64,000 nucleotides of DNA from a virus, in IMG/VR virus record IMGVR_UViG_3300020057_000029, positions 62,001-126,000 of that record. One strand, written 5' to 3'. The stretch's first letter is position 1; each line of letters opens with the position of its first letter. Made by a program: the position numbers and the translations under genes. Below are positions 1 through 7,459 of the stretch, in pieces. The notes below the pieces were generated by a model. It was not told the DNA's origin. It was given only the letters and a program-made list of their open reading frames with translations, and searched no databases.

Positions 1-37
1 CCATTTTGAACAGATAGCTGAACAGATTTATAATGAA

Positions 38-253
38 TTAGCTAAGATCTCGTTCTTTGAGCTCTAGCCTGAGATCTTCAATAGTCTGTTTAAGATGTTC
101 TATCTCGATCTTTAGAGCCCTAGTATCCTTGGTATAGCTGCTTTTCCACTCTAAGGCAAGCTCTTCAAAGTCTTTTACGTTCTTCTCAGACTCTTCTAAT
201 TTGATCTTGAGCTCTTCGTTTTCATTGTGAAGACTGTTTGTCATCGAATCCAT
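38..253 (-). CDS. small coiled-coil protein, function unknown
   Basis: This 71-residue, highly charged protein is predicted to be almost entirely helical, with heptad-like spacing of L, I and V (for example around IEHLKQTIEDLRLEL). It has no signal peptide or cysteines. Its start overlaps the stop of the upstream aminotransferase gene (TAATG), so translation is probably coupled. The function is not recognised. Another minus-strand ATG lies at position 4, at the very edge of the window, so the operon probably continues to the left. Confidence 0.6.
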   Translation of the reverse strand: MDSMTNSLHNENEELKIKLEESEKNVKDFEELALEWKSSYTKDTRALKIEIEHLKQTIEDLRLELKERDLS

Positions 254-1266
254 TATCCATCAGCTTTTAAGATATCGCTAATCATAAGCTTAGTAGCTTG
301 ATTAGAATTTGCCATGTTAATTCTGGCTGACATCCTAGGATCGCCGCAGAATTTGCCACTCATAACCTTCACAGAAGCTTTATCTAGGATCTTCAGGATC
401 TTATTGTCTACTTCGAACAGGGCAAACATACCCGTCTCAGGTATCTTTTGGCCTCCGAACAGCTTGTCTAGACGCTGCATTTCAGTGCGATTACTGTCCA
501 AAAGGGCCTTGGAAAGACTGTAAAAGGGGTCTAAATCAATGTTCTCCAGTAGTTTGGCAGCTACCATCTGTGAAGGCATGGAAACGCCGCACAGGTCATT
601 TGTGACGTAATCATAAGCCTTGTTGTAGATACCATCATCATCGGTAGCAAGCCAGCCTACGCGTAACCCATTGAGCCCAGTAAGCTTATTTAGGCTGCCA
701 GCCATAGCGTCGTGTGGCGGAATTATCTTTGGATTCTTAAGCGTTAGGTTCTTAGCAAGAATACCACAGTAGGTTGGTGAAAAATAAGCAGCATCCCAAA
801 CCCTGTTTGCCCCACCGCATTCGTTGGTTAAAGGGCAGAGCACCCCTAGGGGATTCGAGGGAGAGTCGATGATCTGAATCTCACGATCACCCGTATTGGT
901 TATTTCAGTTGGCACATGAATCAAACCAGCGTTCTCTATGATACCAGGATAGAAGCCAAAATAGAGCTTGTTGGTCAAAACGTGTGTTTTCTTGTCGTTA
1001 GACCTGTTTTTCGCGGCATATAGATAGGCGTTTAAAGCATTAGTAGCGCCATTGGTCACCAAAACATGCTTGTAGTCGTAGCCAGTAAGATTTCTAATCA
1101 GCAAGCGAAGCCGTAGGATTAGGCGATCTTCGCCCTCATGTTTAGGGTAGCCACAGTCTTTCCAAAGGCCGATCAAGGATTGATTCAATATAGCGCCAGC
1201 ATGAGCTACAAATAAATCGCGAATACCCCTTGTGTCACCAAACCCAAAGTCGTGTTTAGGAGTCAT
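253..1266 (-). CDS. PLP-dependent aminotransferase, fold type I (class I/II)
   Basis: A 337-residue fold-type I PLP enzyme. Visible signatures are the phosphate-binding segment TNGATNALNA (residues 71-80), the SNPLG motif with Asn138, Asp158 expected to contact the pyridine nitrogen, the Schiff-base lysine Lys194 in SLNKLTGLNGLRVGW, and a C-terminal Arg-rich segment (RMSARINM) where class I enzymes bind the substrate carboxylate. The length is a little short for the class (usually 380-400). The substrate cannot be told from sequence; alliinase/TAR-like and amino-acid-tailoring aminotransferases are alternatives. It overlaps its upstream neighbour by ATGA and is preceded by a strong GGGGGG-type ribosome site. 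Aminotransferases are unusual in phages; roles in base hypermodification or host metabolism are only guesses. Confidence 0.85.
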   Translation of the reverse strand: MTPKHDFGFGDTRGIRDLFVAHAGAILNQSLIGLWKDCGYPKHEGEDRLILRLRLLIRNLTGYDYKHVLVTNGATNALNAYLYAAKNRSNDKKTHVLTNKLYFGFYPGIIENAGLIHVPTEITNTGDREIQIIDSPSNPLGVLCPLTNECGGANRVWDAAYFSPTYCGILAKNLTLKNPKIIPPHDAMAGSLNKLTGLNGLRVGWLATDDDGIYNKAYDYVTNDLCGVSMPSQMVAAKLLENIDLDPFYSLSKALLDSNRTEMQRLDKLFGGQKIPETGMFALFEVDNKILKILDKASVKVMSGKFCGDPRMSARINMANSNQATKLMISDILKADG

Positions 1267-1718
1267 CTTTTCCCCCCTCGCTTCTTAGCCCGTTGCATAT
1301 CAGCCATCATAGCAGCAATAAGACCACCAGGCACAGCCTCTTGTTTATGTATCAAATCCTTGAGCTCATTGCGTAGGCTTTCGTCTGGAATCTTATCGGA
1401 AAATCCATACAGGGCAACAAAAATGTGGACAAAGGTGTTACAAAGCGCCTCGCCTTGGGCCGTCAAATTGGCCTTAACAGCGCGTGTAGCCTTGTTCTTT
1501 ACGCGAGCAGCTACTTTATAGATGCTTTCGGACTCATCTTGACCTTTTTCCCACGCGACAGCTTCGTCTTCAGTTTTTGGGATAGGCTTTTTAACTTCTT
1601 CTTCATGTTTTTCCCCAAAGTGCTTAGCGACTTCATTAGCCGACATTGTTTCGCCTTGACTGTTTTCTTCTTGGTTAAGTTTTGCTTCTTCATATGCTTT
1701 GCTCCAATTGTTGTTCAT
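1263..1718 (-). CDS. hypothetical protein
   Basis: A 151-residue acidic then basic protein with no recognised domain. The N-terminal 65 residues are Glu/Lys rich and probably disordered; residues 75-115 look helical and more conserved in character (TAQGEALCNTFVHIFVALYG). The tail KKRGGKR is encoded by the same DNA that provides the Shine-Dalgarno of the following aminotransferase. The initiation region TCCTGAAAGAACAACAAATG is nearly identical to the one used by a 19-codon ORF at 3452. Confidence 0.6.
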   Translation of the reverse strand: MNNNWSKAYEEAKLNQEENSQGETMSANEVAKHFGEKHEEEVKKPIPKTEDEAVAWEKGQDESESIYKVAARVKNKATRAVKANLTAQGEALCNTFVHIFVALYGFSDKIPDESLRNELKDLIHKQEAVPGGLIAAMMADMQRAKKRGGKR

Positions 1719-1753
1719 TTGTTGTTCTTTCAGGAATATTTAAACCGTTGCTT

Positions 1754-1960
1754 CTATTTATCATATACTTTCCAAGAAAGAATGTCTTGTCTTTTTATTT
1801 CTATTGTTTCGATAATTCCTAAAGGGAAGGACGAAACAGTACCCACGTTCCACCAAGCTACTCTTGCCTTAACCCTTTTAATATCAAAGTATTGTACTTT
1901 TAGAACTTCAATAAACACGTCAGTACAGTTTGCGTGCTTGTACTTATTATTTGCTTTCAC
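1754..1960 (-). CDS. hypothetical protein
   Basis: A 68-residue protein, basic and rich in aromatic and beta-branched residues, with no recognised motif. Its start lies inside the end of the upstream gene (14-nt overlap), as is usual in this operon. It lacks a clear coding signature other than this packing, so confidence is moderate. Confidence 0.5.
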   Translation of the reverse strand: MKANNKYKHANCTDVFIEVLKVQYFDIKRVKARVAWWNVGTVSSFPLGIIETIEIKRQDILSWKVYDK

Positions 1961-2273
1961 GTTGTTTTCCTATCATCTCTATAGCGTCCATGGCTGCGAG
2001 GCATTCGTCTGTATGGTAGCCAACCTGCTCGCTTGCCGAATCCATATATTGTGGGCAATTTTCACAAAGCTTGGATTGGGCGTCTTTTAGCGCCTCTACA
2101 AGGACTGCCTCTCTTGCTGCTGCTTCCACACTACAAAGTTCGATAGCTGCGTTGGCACCTGCTAGAAAATCGGCCCTTGCCGCCCTGTGATCTTCAAATG
2201 GATAATCTCGCTTACTCTGCTTAACATATGTATTCGCCATCTTTCCCAGCTTCATTTGCATATCGTCGTTCAT
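1947..2273 (-). CDS. hypothetical protein
   Basis: A 108-residue protein with an Ala/Glu-rich central helix (SVEAAAREAVLVEALKDAQ) and a C-terminal Cys/His group (CENCPQY, HTDEC) that could bind a metal. The segment AAAREA also appears in the protein at 2731-3309 (EAAAREAGLRVEL), so the two probably share a helical module. It is translationally coupled by ATGA to a 9-codon upstream mini-ORF. Confidence 0.55.
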   Translation of the reverse strand: MNDDMQMKLGKMANTYVKQSKRDYPFEDHRAARADFLAGANAAIELCSVEAAAREAVLVEALKDAQSKLCENCPQYMDSASEQVGYHTDECLAAMDAIEMIGKQRESK

Positions 2274-2299
2274 AGCTTCCCCCCGCGCTTGTTGCTCAT
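2270..2299 (-). CDS. micro-ORF MSNKRGGKL, translation-coupling element
   Basis: A nine-codon ORF whose ATG overlaps the stop of the preceding gene (ATGA) and whose TGA overlaps the ATG of the next gene (ATGA). Its GGGGGGAAG run is the Shine-Dalgarno for the downstream gene. A sister copy lies at 2502-2531. It is probably a ribosome-relay leader rather than a functional peptide. Confidence 0.4.
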   Translation of the reverse strand: MSNKRGGKL

Positions 2300-2505
2300 G
2301 GCTTCATTTTTTTAAGATGATCTTTTACAAAAGAATGAAACCCAATGTGCGTAAGACCTTCAGAATCAGTTTGATGGTATTCATGCCACTGATAATCATC
2401 GGGCCAATTTTGACTGATTCTTTTTAATTCTTTGGTAGAATCAGCGACATAAGCCTCAAGCCCATCGTCCTCACCCCTACCATCGTATAAAATATAAAGC
2501 CTCAT
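2296..2505 (-). CDS. hypothetical protein
   Basis: A 69-residue protein beginning MRLYILYDGRGEDDG, suggesting a small alpha/beta fold of the kind seen in many phage accessory proteins; no catalytic motif was recognised. Both ends overlap micro-ORFs by ATGA, placing it firmly in the operon. Confidence 0.55.
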   Translation of the reverse strand: MRLYILYDGRGEDDGLEAYVADSTKELKRISQNWPDDYQWHEYHQTDSEGLTHIGFHSFVKDHLKKMKP

Positions 2506-2531
2506 CTCTTCCCCTCACGCTTGTCGTTCAT
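2502..2531 (-). CDS. micro-ORF MNDKREGKR, translation-coupling element
   Basis: A nine-codon ORF with the same layout as the one at 2270-2299: it starts on the stop of the upstream membrane protein gene and ends on the start of the downstream gene. The AAGCG..GGGGAAGAG core doubles as the ribosome site. Confidence 0.4.
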   Translation of the reverse strand: MNDKREGKR

Positions 2532-2734
2532 TTGCGTCTCCAAATTTCATAAGTAAAAAACCTTTGAACCATTCGGCTCTCTGCTAAATGCATCAACGCC
2601 AAGGCCGGGCCGAACGAAAAAAAGATGGGAAAAACCAACACCATCCAAACCGCCAGAAATTTATCCTTTATAACGAGCCGAACCCAGATAATCGTGCCGG
2701 AAATTACCCAGGCTAGAATCAGCAAATAAGTCAT
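2528..2734 (-). CDS. small inner-membrane protein with two TM helices
   Basis: A 68-residue hydrophobic protein. Residues 2-21 (LILAWVISGTIIW) and about 27-50 (FLAVWMVLVFPIFFSFGPALAL) form two likely membrane helices, followed by a short basic tail (YEIWRRK). The role is unknown; superinfection exclusion or another membrane-directed function would fit its location among small accessory genes, but nothing in the sequence proves it. Confidence 0.6.
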   Translation of the reverse strand: MTYLLILAWVISGTIIWVRLVIKDKFLAVWMVLVFPIFFSFGPALALMHLAESRMVQRFFTYEIWRRK

Positions 2735-3309
2735 TTCTCCCCCTTGCGCTTGGCGTACTCGTTTTCGACTGTCATCGTCACCGAAGTTCCCCTGAATTTA
2801 ATATACCGCTCCCAATCTTTCCAATCTTTCACTAACCGCCCCCAATCTCTCTCCTTTTCCAGCTCTACGCGTAGCCCCGCCTCTCGCGCTGCTGCTTCGG
2901 CCAGGATGGCCTCGTGCTCCTCAAGAGAAATGTAGGGAATGATTTTTATATTGTAGGATTGTGAGTATTTTGGCGGCTCCAGAAAATCCCAAGCAGCGTT
3001 TCCGCCTGGATTGCTGTAAAAACATCGTTTAGGGAATATTTTCATCTCTCCCTCACTCGCAGCCAGCGCATTATACGGTTTCCACCAATCCGGCTTTGGA
3101 AATCTTTCGCTGAAAATAATTTCATCCTCTTCGGTAGCTTCGATATCCGTGGCCTCTGGCCAGAATTCCAGAATTTGCTTTTCTGAATCGGCATAAGCCA
3201 CAACAATGCTGTGATCTTCAGGATACCCCGAACACCAAAAGGGGTAAGGCGGCGGGAATTTCACTGGCCGGTAGTCTTCTGGATTTGCTTTGAATCTTGC
3301 TCTAATCAT
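2731..3309 (-). CDS. hypothetical protein
   Basis: A 192-residue protein with a Pro/aromatic-rich N-terminus (FPPPYPFWCSGYPEDHS) and a charged helical C-terminal half containing AEAAAREAGLRVELEKE, a segment shared with the 108-residue protein downstream. No enzyme motif was recognised. The tail AKRKGEK is encoded by the recurring SD module and overlaps the next start. Confidence 0.55.
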   Translation of the reverse strand: MIRARFKANPEDYRPVKFPPPYPFWCSGYPEDHSIVVAYADSEKQILEFWPEATDIEATEEDEIIFSERFPKPDWWKPYNALAASEGEMKIFPKRCFYSNPGGNAAWDFLEPPKYSQSYNIKIIPYISLEEHEAILAEAAAREAGLRVELEKERDWGRLVKDWKDWERYIKFRGTSVTMTVENEYAKRKGEK

Positions 3310-3392
3310 CTCTTCCCCTAGCGCTTGGCGTTTGTTATTTTAATGTGTCCTGTAGTTACAACTATACAGTAGTATTTGTGACAAAGATAGGC

Positions 3393-3452
3393 CTAATTGA
3401 GAAGCCATTCCAACTCCAGCGCCGCTTCAGGTTCTTTAATCTTTCTGTTCAT
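3393..3452 (-). CDS. possible 19-residue peptide ORF
   Basis: The ORF starting MNRKIKEPEAALELE has an AAGGA ribosome site and a start region almost identical to that of the gene at 1718 (TCCTGAAAGRACRACAAATG). It may be a short peptide or a decayed copy of a duplicated gene start. The flanking segment 3310-3392 contains a broken copy of the KR-G-K module and otherwise nothing recognisable. Confidence 0.35.
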   Translation of the reverse strand: MNRKIKEPEAALELEWLLN

Positions 3453-3463
3453 TTGTCGTCCTT

Positions 3464-4036
3464 TCAGGACTTTCTGTACATTTCAAACAAAGACAGGCGC
3501 TTACGCTTTTGAGCCGTAATCCCAACAGGGGCAAGCAGTTTTTCGTATTTTTGAACTATTTCCCAGGCTTTATCCTCCGTCAAGCCAATCTCTTCGGAAG
3601 CTTCGATTTCCAAGAAACTCTGGATCTTGCCAGCTTCATCCAATACTGAATAGTATACAATATTGGCGTCATCAAAGAAATAGATATCAAACATCTTATA
3701 AACTGAGAAATTGCGCTTGTATCCAAGGCCTTCACAGAATGCAGCAACAGTGTCATCGCTATTAAGATCGATACGAAGGTTTACCTCAATACGAATCATG
3801 TTGTTTTTGTCGGTGCTTTTCTTCTTAAAGGTAAGCTCTGCACGCTTATCATCAGAATTCACCATGGGCTTACGATGTCTTAGAAAGTCGTCGCCCTCTT
3901 TGATGTAGTAGATATCAAACCCTTCGCCGTACAGAAATCTGGTCGGATTAAGGGTTCCGGCTAGAGCTTTGAATTTAAGCCGGTCAATATCGTCCGCATC
4001 ATACTTGGTTTCAATCTCAAGAAATTTTTGTTCCAT
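3464..4036 (-). CDS. CYTH-domain protein (triphosphate tunnel metalloenzyme)
   Basis: A 190-residue protein with the CYTH hallmark ExExK near the N-terminus (Glu7-Ile-Glu9-Thr-Lys11) and further alternating charged strands expected to line the tunnel: AELTFKKK, IRIEVNLRI and FLEIEAS. CYTH enzymes hydrolyse or cyclise phosphoanhydrides (thiamine triphosphatase, inorganic triphosphatase, class IV adenylate cyclase) with divalent metal. Its length fits a single-domain member. It overlaps the upstream gene by 1 nt. The substrate is unknown; nucleotide or signalling-molecule hydrolysis is possible. Confidence 0.75.
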   Translation of the reverse strand: MEQKFLEIETKYDADDIDRLKFKALAGTLNPTRFLYGEGFDIYYIKEGDDFLRHRKPMVNSDDKRAELTFKKKSTDKNNMIRIEVNLRIDLNSDDTVAAFCEGLGYKRNFSVYKMFDIYFFDDANIVYYSVLDEAGKIQSFLEIEASEEIGLTEDKAWEIVQKYEKLLAPVGITAQKRKRLSLFEMYRKS

Positions 4037-4536
4037 TACATGTCCTTCTTCTTTGCTTCTTCCGATGATTCCTGAATCAGATACGCCTCAAAACGGGCGT
4101 CAAATGATCTTCCAGTCTCGTGTAGATCTATAAGCTTATTCAGATCCACTCCAGATTCGATCTCTTTTTCAAAATGACGCTTGATGTAGTGATCTTCAAT
4201 CTTAGTGAAATCAGACAAAAGCTGATTTTCAATGTTTTGTTTTTGTTCTAAAAACTCCAAATGGTCTATCATTTCTTGACTTGCCATTAGCTTTGAGCCA
4301 GCAATATAACCACAAACCCTGCACATATTTACCTGGCCTATGCTGGTTTGAAGCAAAAGAACCTTCATCCATTGGTGAGGTTGTTTGCAGAGATCTTTTT
4401 CTTTCACGGTATCCAGGCTAAGATTTGACCTATGCTTGCGAAAATCCTTAAATGTCAAATATGCATTGAACGCTACTATAGACAGGACAAGGCCAGCAAA
4501 TATACCAAACATTAGAATTTCAGTCAGCACGCTCAT
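4036..4536 (-). CDS. membrane-anchored protein with Cys motif
   Basis: A 166-residue protein. Residues 5-29 (TEILMFGIFAGLVLSIVAFNAYL) form one N-terminal membrane helix, followed by a basic stretch, so the remainder is predicted to be cytoplasmic. A possible zinc site is made by C50, H54 and MCRVC (72-76). The C-terminal half is charged and helical. The start overlaps the stop of the HNH-ClpP gene (ATGA). The function is not recognised. Confidence 0.55.
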   Translation of the reverse strand: MSVLTEILMFGIFAGLVLSIVAFNAYLTFKDFRKHRSNLSLDTVKEKDLCKQPHQWMKVLLLQTSIGQVNMCRVCGYIAGSKLMASQEMIDHLEFLEQKQNIENQLLSDFTKIEDHYIKRHFEKEIESGVDLNKLIDLHETGRSFDARFEAYLIQESSEEAKKKDM

Positions 4537-5519
4537 TCTTCTCCTAACACCTTATCTGCCAAGCCATAAGACAGAATATCTTTTTGCCACAAAACCGTAT
4601 CTTTTAAACACATAGACTGCCAGAAACTTGTTGGTTTGCCTGTGGCCTTGGAATAAATTTCATACAGTAACTGCCTCGATTTCTTAGAGGTTTCACCCCA
4701 AGCTTCAAAAGATTTGGCCTCTCCTTCGAAACCTTCAGTACCATCGTGCAATACAAATACGCAGTTTTCGGTAATCTCTCTAAGCTTGCCAGCCTGAAAA
4801 ATTGCAGTAGCGGTACTGCCCACTAGACCTGTTCCGATCATTCTGGTAGGACACGGACTGCTAGCAATTCTGTCATATATAGCAAGGCCGTCAAACCAGT
4901 TACCGCCATTGCTCATAATTTTTATGGTGATTTCGGCGTGTTTACTAATCGCTTCTAATATATCAAACGCCTTTTGTACTTGAAGAGATAGTTTTTCATT
5001 GATTTCTCCAAAAATACACACAGTCCTGGAATCAACATGGTAATTTTCTTCATGAAACTGCCCTATGGCCGACATCCTGTGTTCTTTAATTGCATGTATT
5101 GCTGTTATGGTTTCTGCTACTGTTAACTTGTCACCTCTGATAGAACTGCACGTAGCACAACAGGGCACTACGTTTTCTTTTTTATAGCCAACTGATCTAT
5201 CGTTAGAGATTCTATCCAGTCCAGCTCCGCTTATGGGCAATGATCCACCACAATAAAAACATGGCTGCGATCTGAACACAGAATACTCTTCTTTGGTCAT
5301 ATTCCACACGATTTTGCGTTCTTTGGCTTCCCCTTTTGCCGCATTAAATTGATGTGTTATAGTGCTAAGGATTTTTTGTCTGTATTGTCTAGTTTTTTCT
5401 TTAGATACGGGGTTTTCTTTTATATAGCAAGACCTACATTTAGGGCCGCTATAGTTCACGCGCAAGCCGGAGCCACAAGAAATGCATAGTTTTTCTTTAT
5501 TGACAATAGCTTTCATCAT
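4533..5519 (-). CDS. HNH endonuclease domain fused to a ClpP-like serine peptidase
   Basis: One continuous 328-residue frame with two unrelated parts. Residues 10-31 carry a Cys pair module (CISC..CRSC), and residues 87-130 an HNH-type core (CFYCGG, GLDRISND, GY, NVVPCCATC) like those of phage HNH homing endonucleases. Residues 165-326 follow the ClpP fold: FGEI strand, GNWFDGLAIYD, nucleophile Ser235 in GLVGSTATAIFQAG, His258 in VLHDG, and a likely Asp307 before the closing YGLADKV. All three triad positions are present. The HNH half shares its Y.GPKC..CY start with the free-standing HNH gene at 51050-51685, so an endonuclease ORF may have fused to a ClpP gene. An internal Met149 could initiate ClpP alone, but its ribosome site is weak. 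Confidence 0.8.
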   Translation of the reverse strand: MMKAIVNKEKLCISCGSGLRVNYSGPKCRSCYIKENPVSKEKTRQYRQKILSTITHQFNAAKGEAKERKIVWNMTKEEYSVFRSQPCFYCGGSLPISGAGLDRISNDRSVGYKKENVVPCCATCSSIRGDKLTVAETITAIHAIKEHRMSAIGQFHEENYHVDSRTVCIFGEINEKLSLQVQKAFDILEAISKHAEITIKIMSNGGNWFDGLAIYDRIASSPCPTRMIGTGLVGSTATAIFQAGKLREITENCVFVLHDGTEGFEGEAKSFEAWGETSKKSRQLLYEIYSKATGKPTSFWQSMCLKDTVLWQKDILSYGLADKVLGEE

Positions 5520-6382
5520 TTGGTAACCCTGCTGTGTACGTGATTAAAGGCGCTGGAAATTGCAGTAAGCCATTCTTTCTCTTTAAAATCTGAGTCTTCT
5601 GAATAATAACCATTCAGTATTTCTATCGTACCATCTTCTGAATAGCCTGCCAAGGCAAATTCGTAAGCAATAGCATACCACTGCCCATTACGGCCTTTTT
5701 GGGGGTCCAACCCTTCGGTTAGACGTTTAATCACCCAAGGCGCTAAGCGGTTGAAATCAAAAGTGCCGGAAGCGACCTTCTTTATACGGGGTTTGGGCTT
5801 CTGTTCTGGGTGTAGCTCAAGCCATGTTCTAAGCTCAGAGAAGGTAACAGCACCCTTGTAACGGGCCAAAACCTGTCTGGACTTGTCACGTATCGGACCT
5901 GGTATACGAATGCTCCTAGAAGGATTCTTGGTCATTTGGTCTGCTGCTGTACACACTCCTAAGATCCATTCTGACAACAAACGCCAAGTCTTTTGGTCGG
6001 GTAAGTCACGGTCTAAGGAGATAAGGAAGTGTAGTGATTTGCCGCCAGAGAATATCGCAGCAGAATAGGGCATTCTCAACCGTTCGATATAGGCTAATTG
6101 TTGGGGAAGGGGGCCTACGTCCATCTCGATCAGGAAGTTTCTGAAAGCAGTACAGTTGTTATCCTGGCGAAATCCACGGATAGGATTTAGGGCCACCAGT
6201 TGCATCTCAATAGAAGGCTTTTGAGCAATTGGCCATTTAGCATCAGTGGGAACCAGGGTAACTGTATCGGACATGGCCATTTCCAAGGGAATAGAGTGAT
6301 ACCCAAATTGATTTGGAGAGACACAGACGGTTTCGCCTGGCCTGAACATCAGCTCAAATATCCTCTTTCCAGTGGGGTCCAT
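5516..6382 (-). CDS. archaeo-eukaryotic-type primase (AEP superfamily)
   Basis: A 288-residue protein with AEP-like signatures: the metal-binding acidic pair Glu86-x-Asp88 in FLIEMDVG, the SGGKSLHFLI motif (Ser112 to His118), and a third motif region ending in NPSRSIRIPG (154-162). The remainder (200-288) is a helical C-terminal domain of the kind that follows phage primases. It would make primers for the DnaE polymerase with the DnaB-like helicase encoded 1.3 kb further on. No DnaG-type primase is seen in the window. A stop/start ATGA overlap links it to the HNH-ClpP gene. Confidence 0.75.
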   Translation of the reverse strand: MDPTGKRIFELMFRPGETVCVSPNQFGYHSIPLEMAMSDTVTLVPTDAKWPIAQKPSIEMQLVALNPIRGFRQDNNCTAFRNFLIEMDVGPLPQQLAYIERLRMPYSAAIFSGGKSLHFLISLDRDLPDQKTWRLLSEWILGVCTAADQMTKNPSRSIRIPGPIRDKSRQVLARYKGAVTFSELRTWLELHPEQKPKPRIKKVASGTFDFNRLAPWVIKRLTEGLDPQKGRNGQWYAIAYEFALAGYSEDGTIEILNGYYSEDSDFKEKEWLTAISSAFNHVHSRVTK

Positions 6383-6394
6383 TGTCAGCCTTTG

Positions 6395-6946
6395 TTACAG
6401 AGTAGAGCCACCAGCGACGTTTTGCACTTGTTCGGCAAGAAGATCGGCTTCCTTTTTATCCTGGGCTTCCTTGCGTTGCTTCATCATTAGGTCAACAAAA
6501 ATGTCGTATTTTTCCTCACGGTCCTTAAGCTCTTTAATCAAAGATTCTACGGTAAAGACTTTCTTGACCAGAATATGAGACGTTTCAGACCCAAAAGCCT
6601 TGACTGGCTCTTGATGTTTGATCATCTCTTCTTCTTTTACAACCTTGTTATCACCGTCTAGCTCTGCAGGAACATATTCTATAACTTCTTCAGTAAGAGA
6701 TTCGACCAAGCCTTTGCGAAGCAGAGTCTGCCAGCGACTAGTTGTCTTAAAAAGCTTTGTAGACAAGCGAACGAGCTCGTCACGCTGTTCTGCAGAAGGT
6801 TCAAGGCTTCCTTCTGAAACCTTAATTGCAGCATTGTGAGCCAAGGCCGCTTCTTTCTTGCTTTGTCTCTTGCTTTGTTTTGAGTTCAGGTCAGAATATT
6901 TAGTGTCCATGTTATCTCCGGTTTTAGTGAAATCTTTCAGATTCAT
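6395..6946 (-). CDS. hypothetical protein between primase and helicase genes
   Basis: A 183-residue, Lys/Glu-rich, largely helical protein with a basic N-terminus (SKQSKRQSKKEAA) and no recognised motif. It sits between the primase and helicase genes and overlaps its upstream neighbour by ATGA, so a replication-related role is possible but unproven. Confidence 0.55.
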   Translation of the reverse strand: MNLKDFTKTGDNMDTKYSDLNSKQSKRQSKKEAALAHNAAIKVSEGSLEPSAEQRDELVRLSTKLFKTTSRWQTLLRKGLVESLTEEVIEYVPAELDGDNKVVKEEEMIKHQEPVKAFGSETSHILVKKVFTVESLIKELKDREEKYDIFVDLMMKQRKEAQDKKEADLLAEQVQNVAGGSTL

Positions 6947-7290
6947 AGCTCATCCTCGGGAGGATATTGACTCTCAATATGTTCAATAGCCTCTTCTTGT
7001 GTCAAGATTTGCTTTGCAAGCGATTTCTTCCCACAGCTACAATCTGCACAATACGATCCAGTATTACACGATTTCTTTTCCGACACAACTTCAAAATTCA
7101 TATCATGTCCATCAGGAAGGCTAAAAAGCAGTACTTTGACTGGATTGTTCTTGAAGGCCTCTTTGAAATGATCCTGTAAGCTCTGCATAGTCTCTGGAAA
7201 AAAGCTGTCGCCTTTGAGCTTGATAATCAAAGTGTCATCTGGCTTTAGATTAAGCTTTGCCACCTCTACTTCTACAAACTTGAGTTCCAT
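6943..7290 (-). CDS. hypothetical protein with Cys cluster
   Basis: A 115-residue protein with an N-terminal mixed alpha/beta part (DDTLIIKLKGD, VKVLLFSLPDG) and a compact Cys cluster CNTGSYCADCSC at about residues 75-86, likely to bind zinc or an Fe-S cluster. The function is not recognised. It is in the replication operon, coupled by ATGA to the 183-residue gene. Confidence 0.55.
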   Translation of the reverse strand: MELKFVEVEVAKLNLKPDDTLIIKLKGDSFFPETMQSLQDHFKEAFKNNPVKVLLFSLPDGHDMNFEVVSEKKSCNTGSYCADCSCGKKSLAKQILTQEEAIEHIESQYPPEDEL

Positions 7291-7291
7291 A

Positions 7292-7459
7292 TTATTCCTT
7301 TGATGAGCTTTTTAAGCCCAAGATTGCCAAGAAAAGGATTTCGACACGTTTCTCTAAACTTGCAACAGTTTGGCGAGCGTCAACTCTTCGTTCGAAAACC
7401 AACAGTTTGTTGAGTTGAGAAATGAGTTCTTGCAGTTCTTGTACGGTTACTTTTTCCAT
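7292..7459 (-). CDS. small coiled-coil protein
   Basis: A 55-residue ORF reading MEKVTVQELQELISQLNKL and onward, with leucine-rich heptads and a hydrophobic stretch near the end (LFLAILGL). It overlaps the end of the upstream gene by 13 nt and ends directly before the next gene, which fits the packing of this operon. The function is unknown. Confidence 0.5.
   Translation of the reverse strand: MEKVTVQELQELISQLNKLLVFERRVDARQTVASLEKRVEILFLAILGLKSSSKE

Noticed and set aside
1425-2090. 221-residue plus-strand ORF, hydrophobic
   Set aside because: It lies antisense to three packed minus-strand genes, without a ribosome site, and its hydrophobicity is the usual effect of reading the complement.
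3310-3392. A sigma-70 promoter with TTGTCA and TATAGT on the minus strand
   Set aside because: The spacing is only about 12 nt, too short, and it is not part of the TGATATA family.
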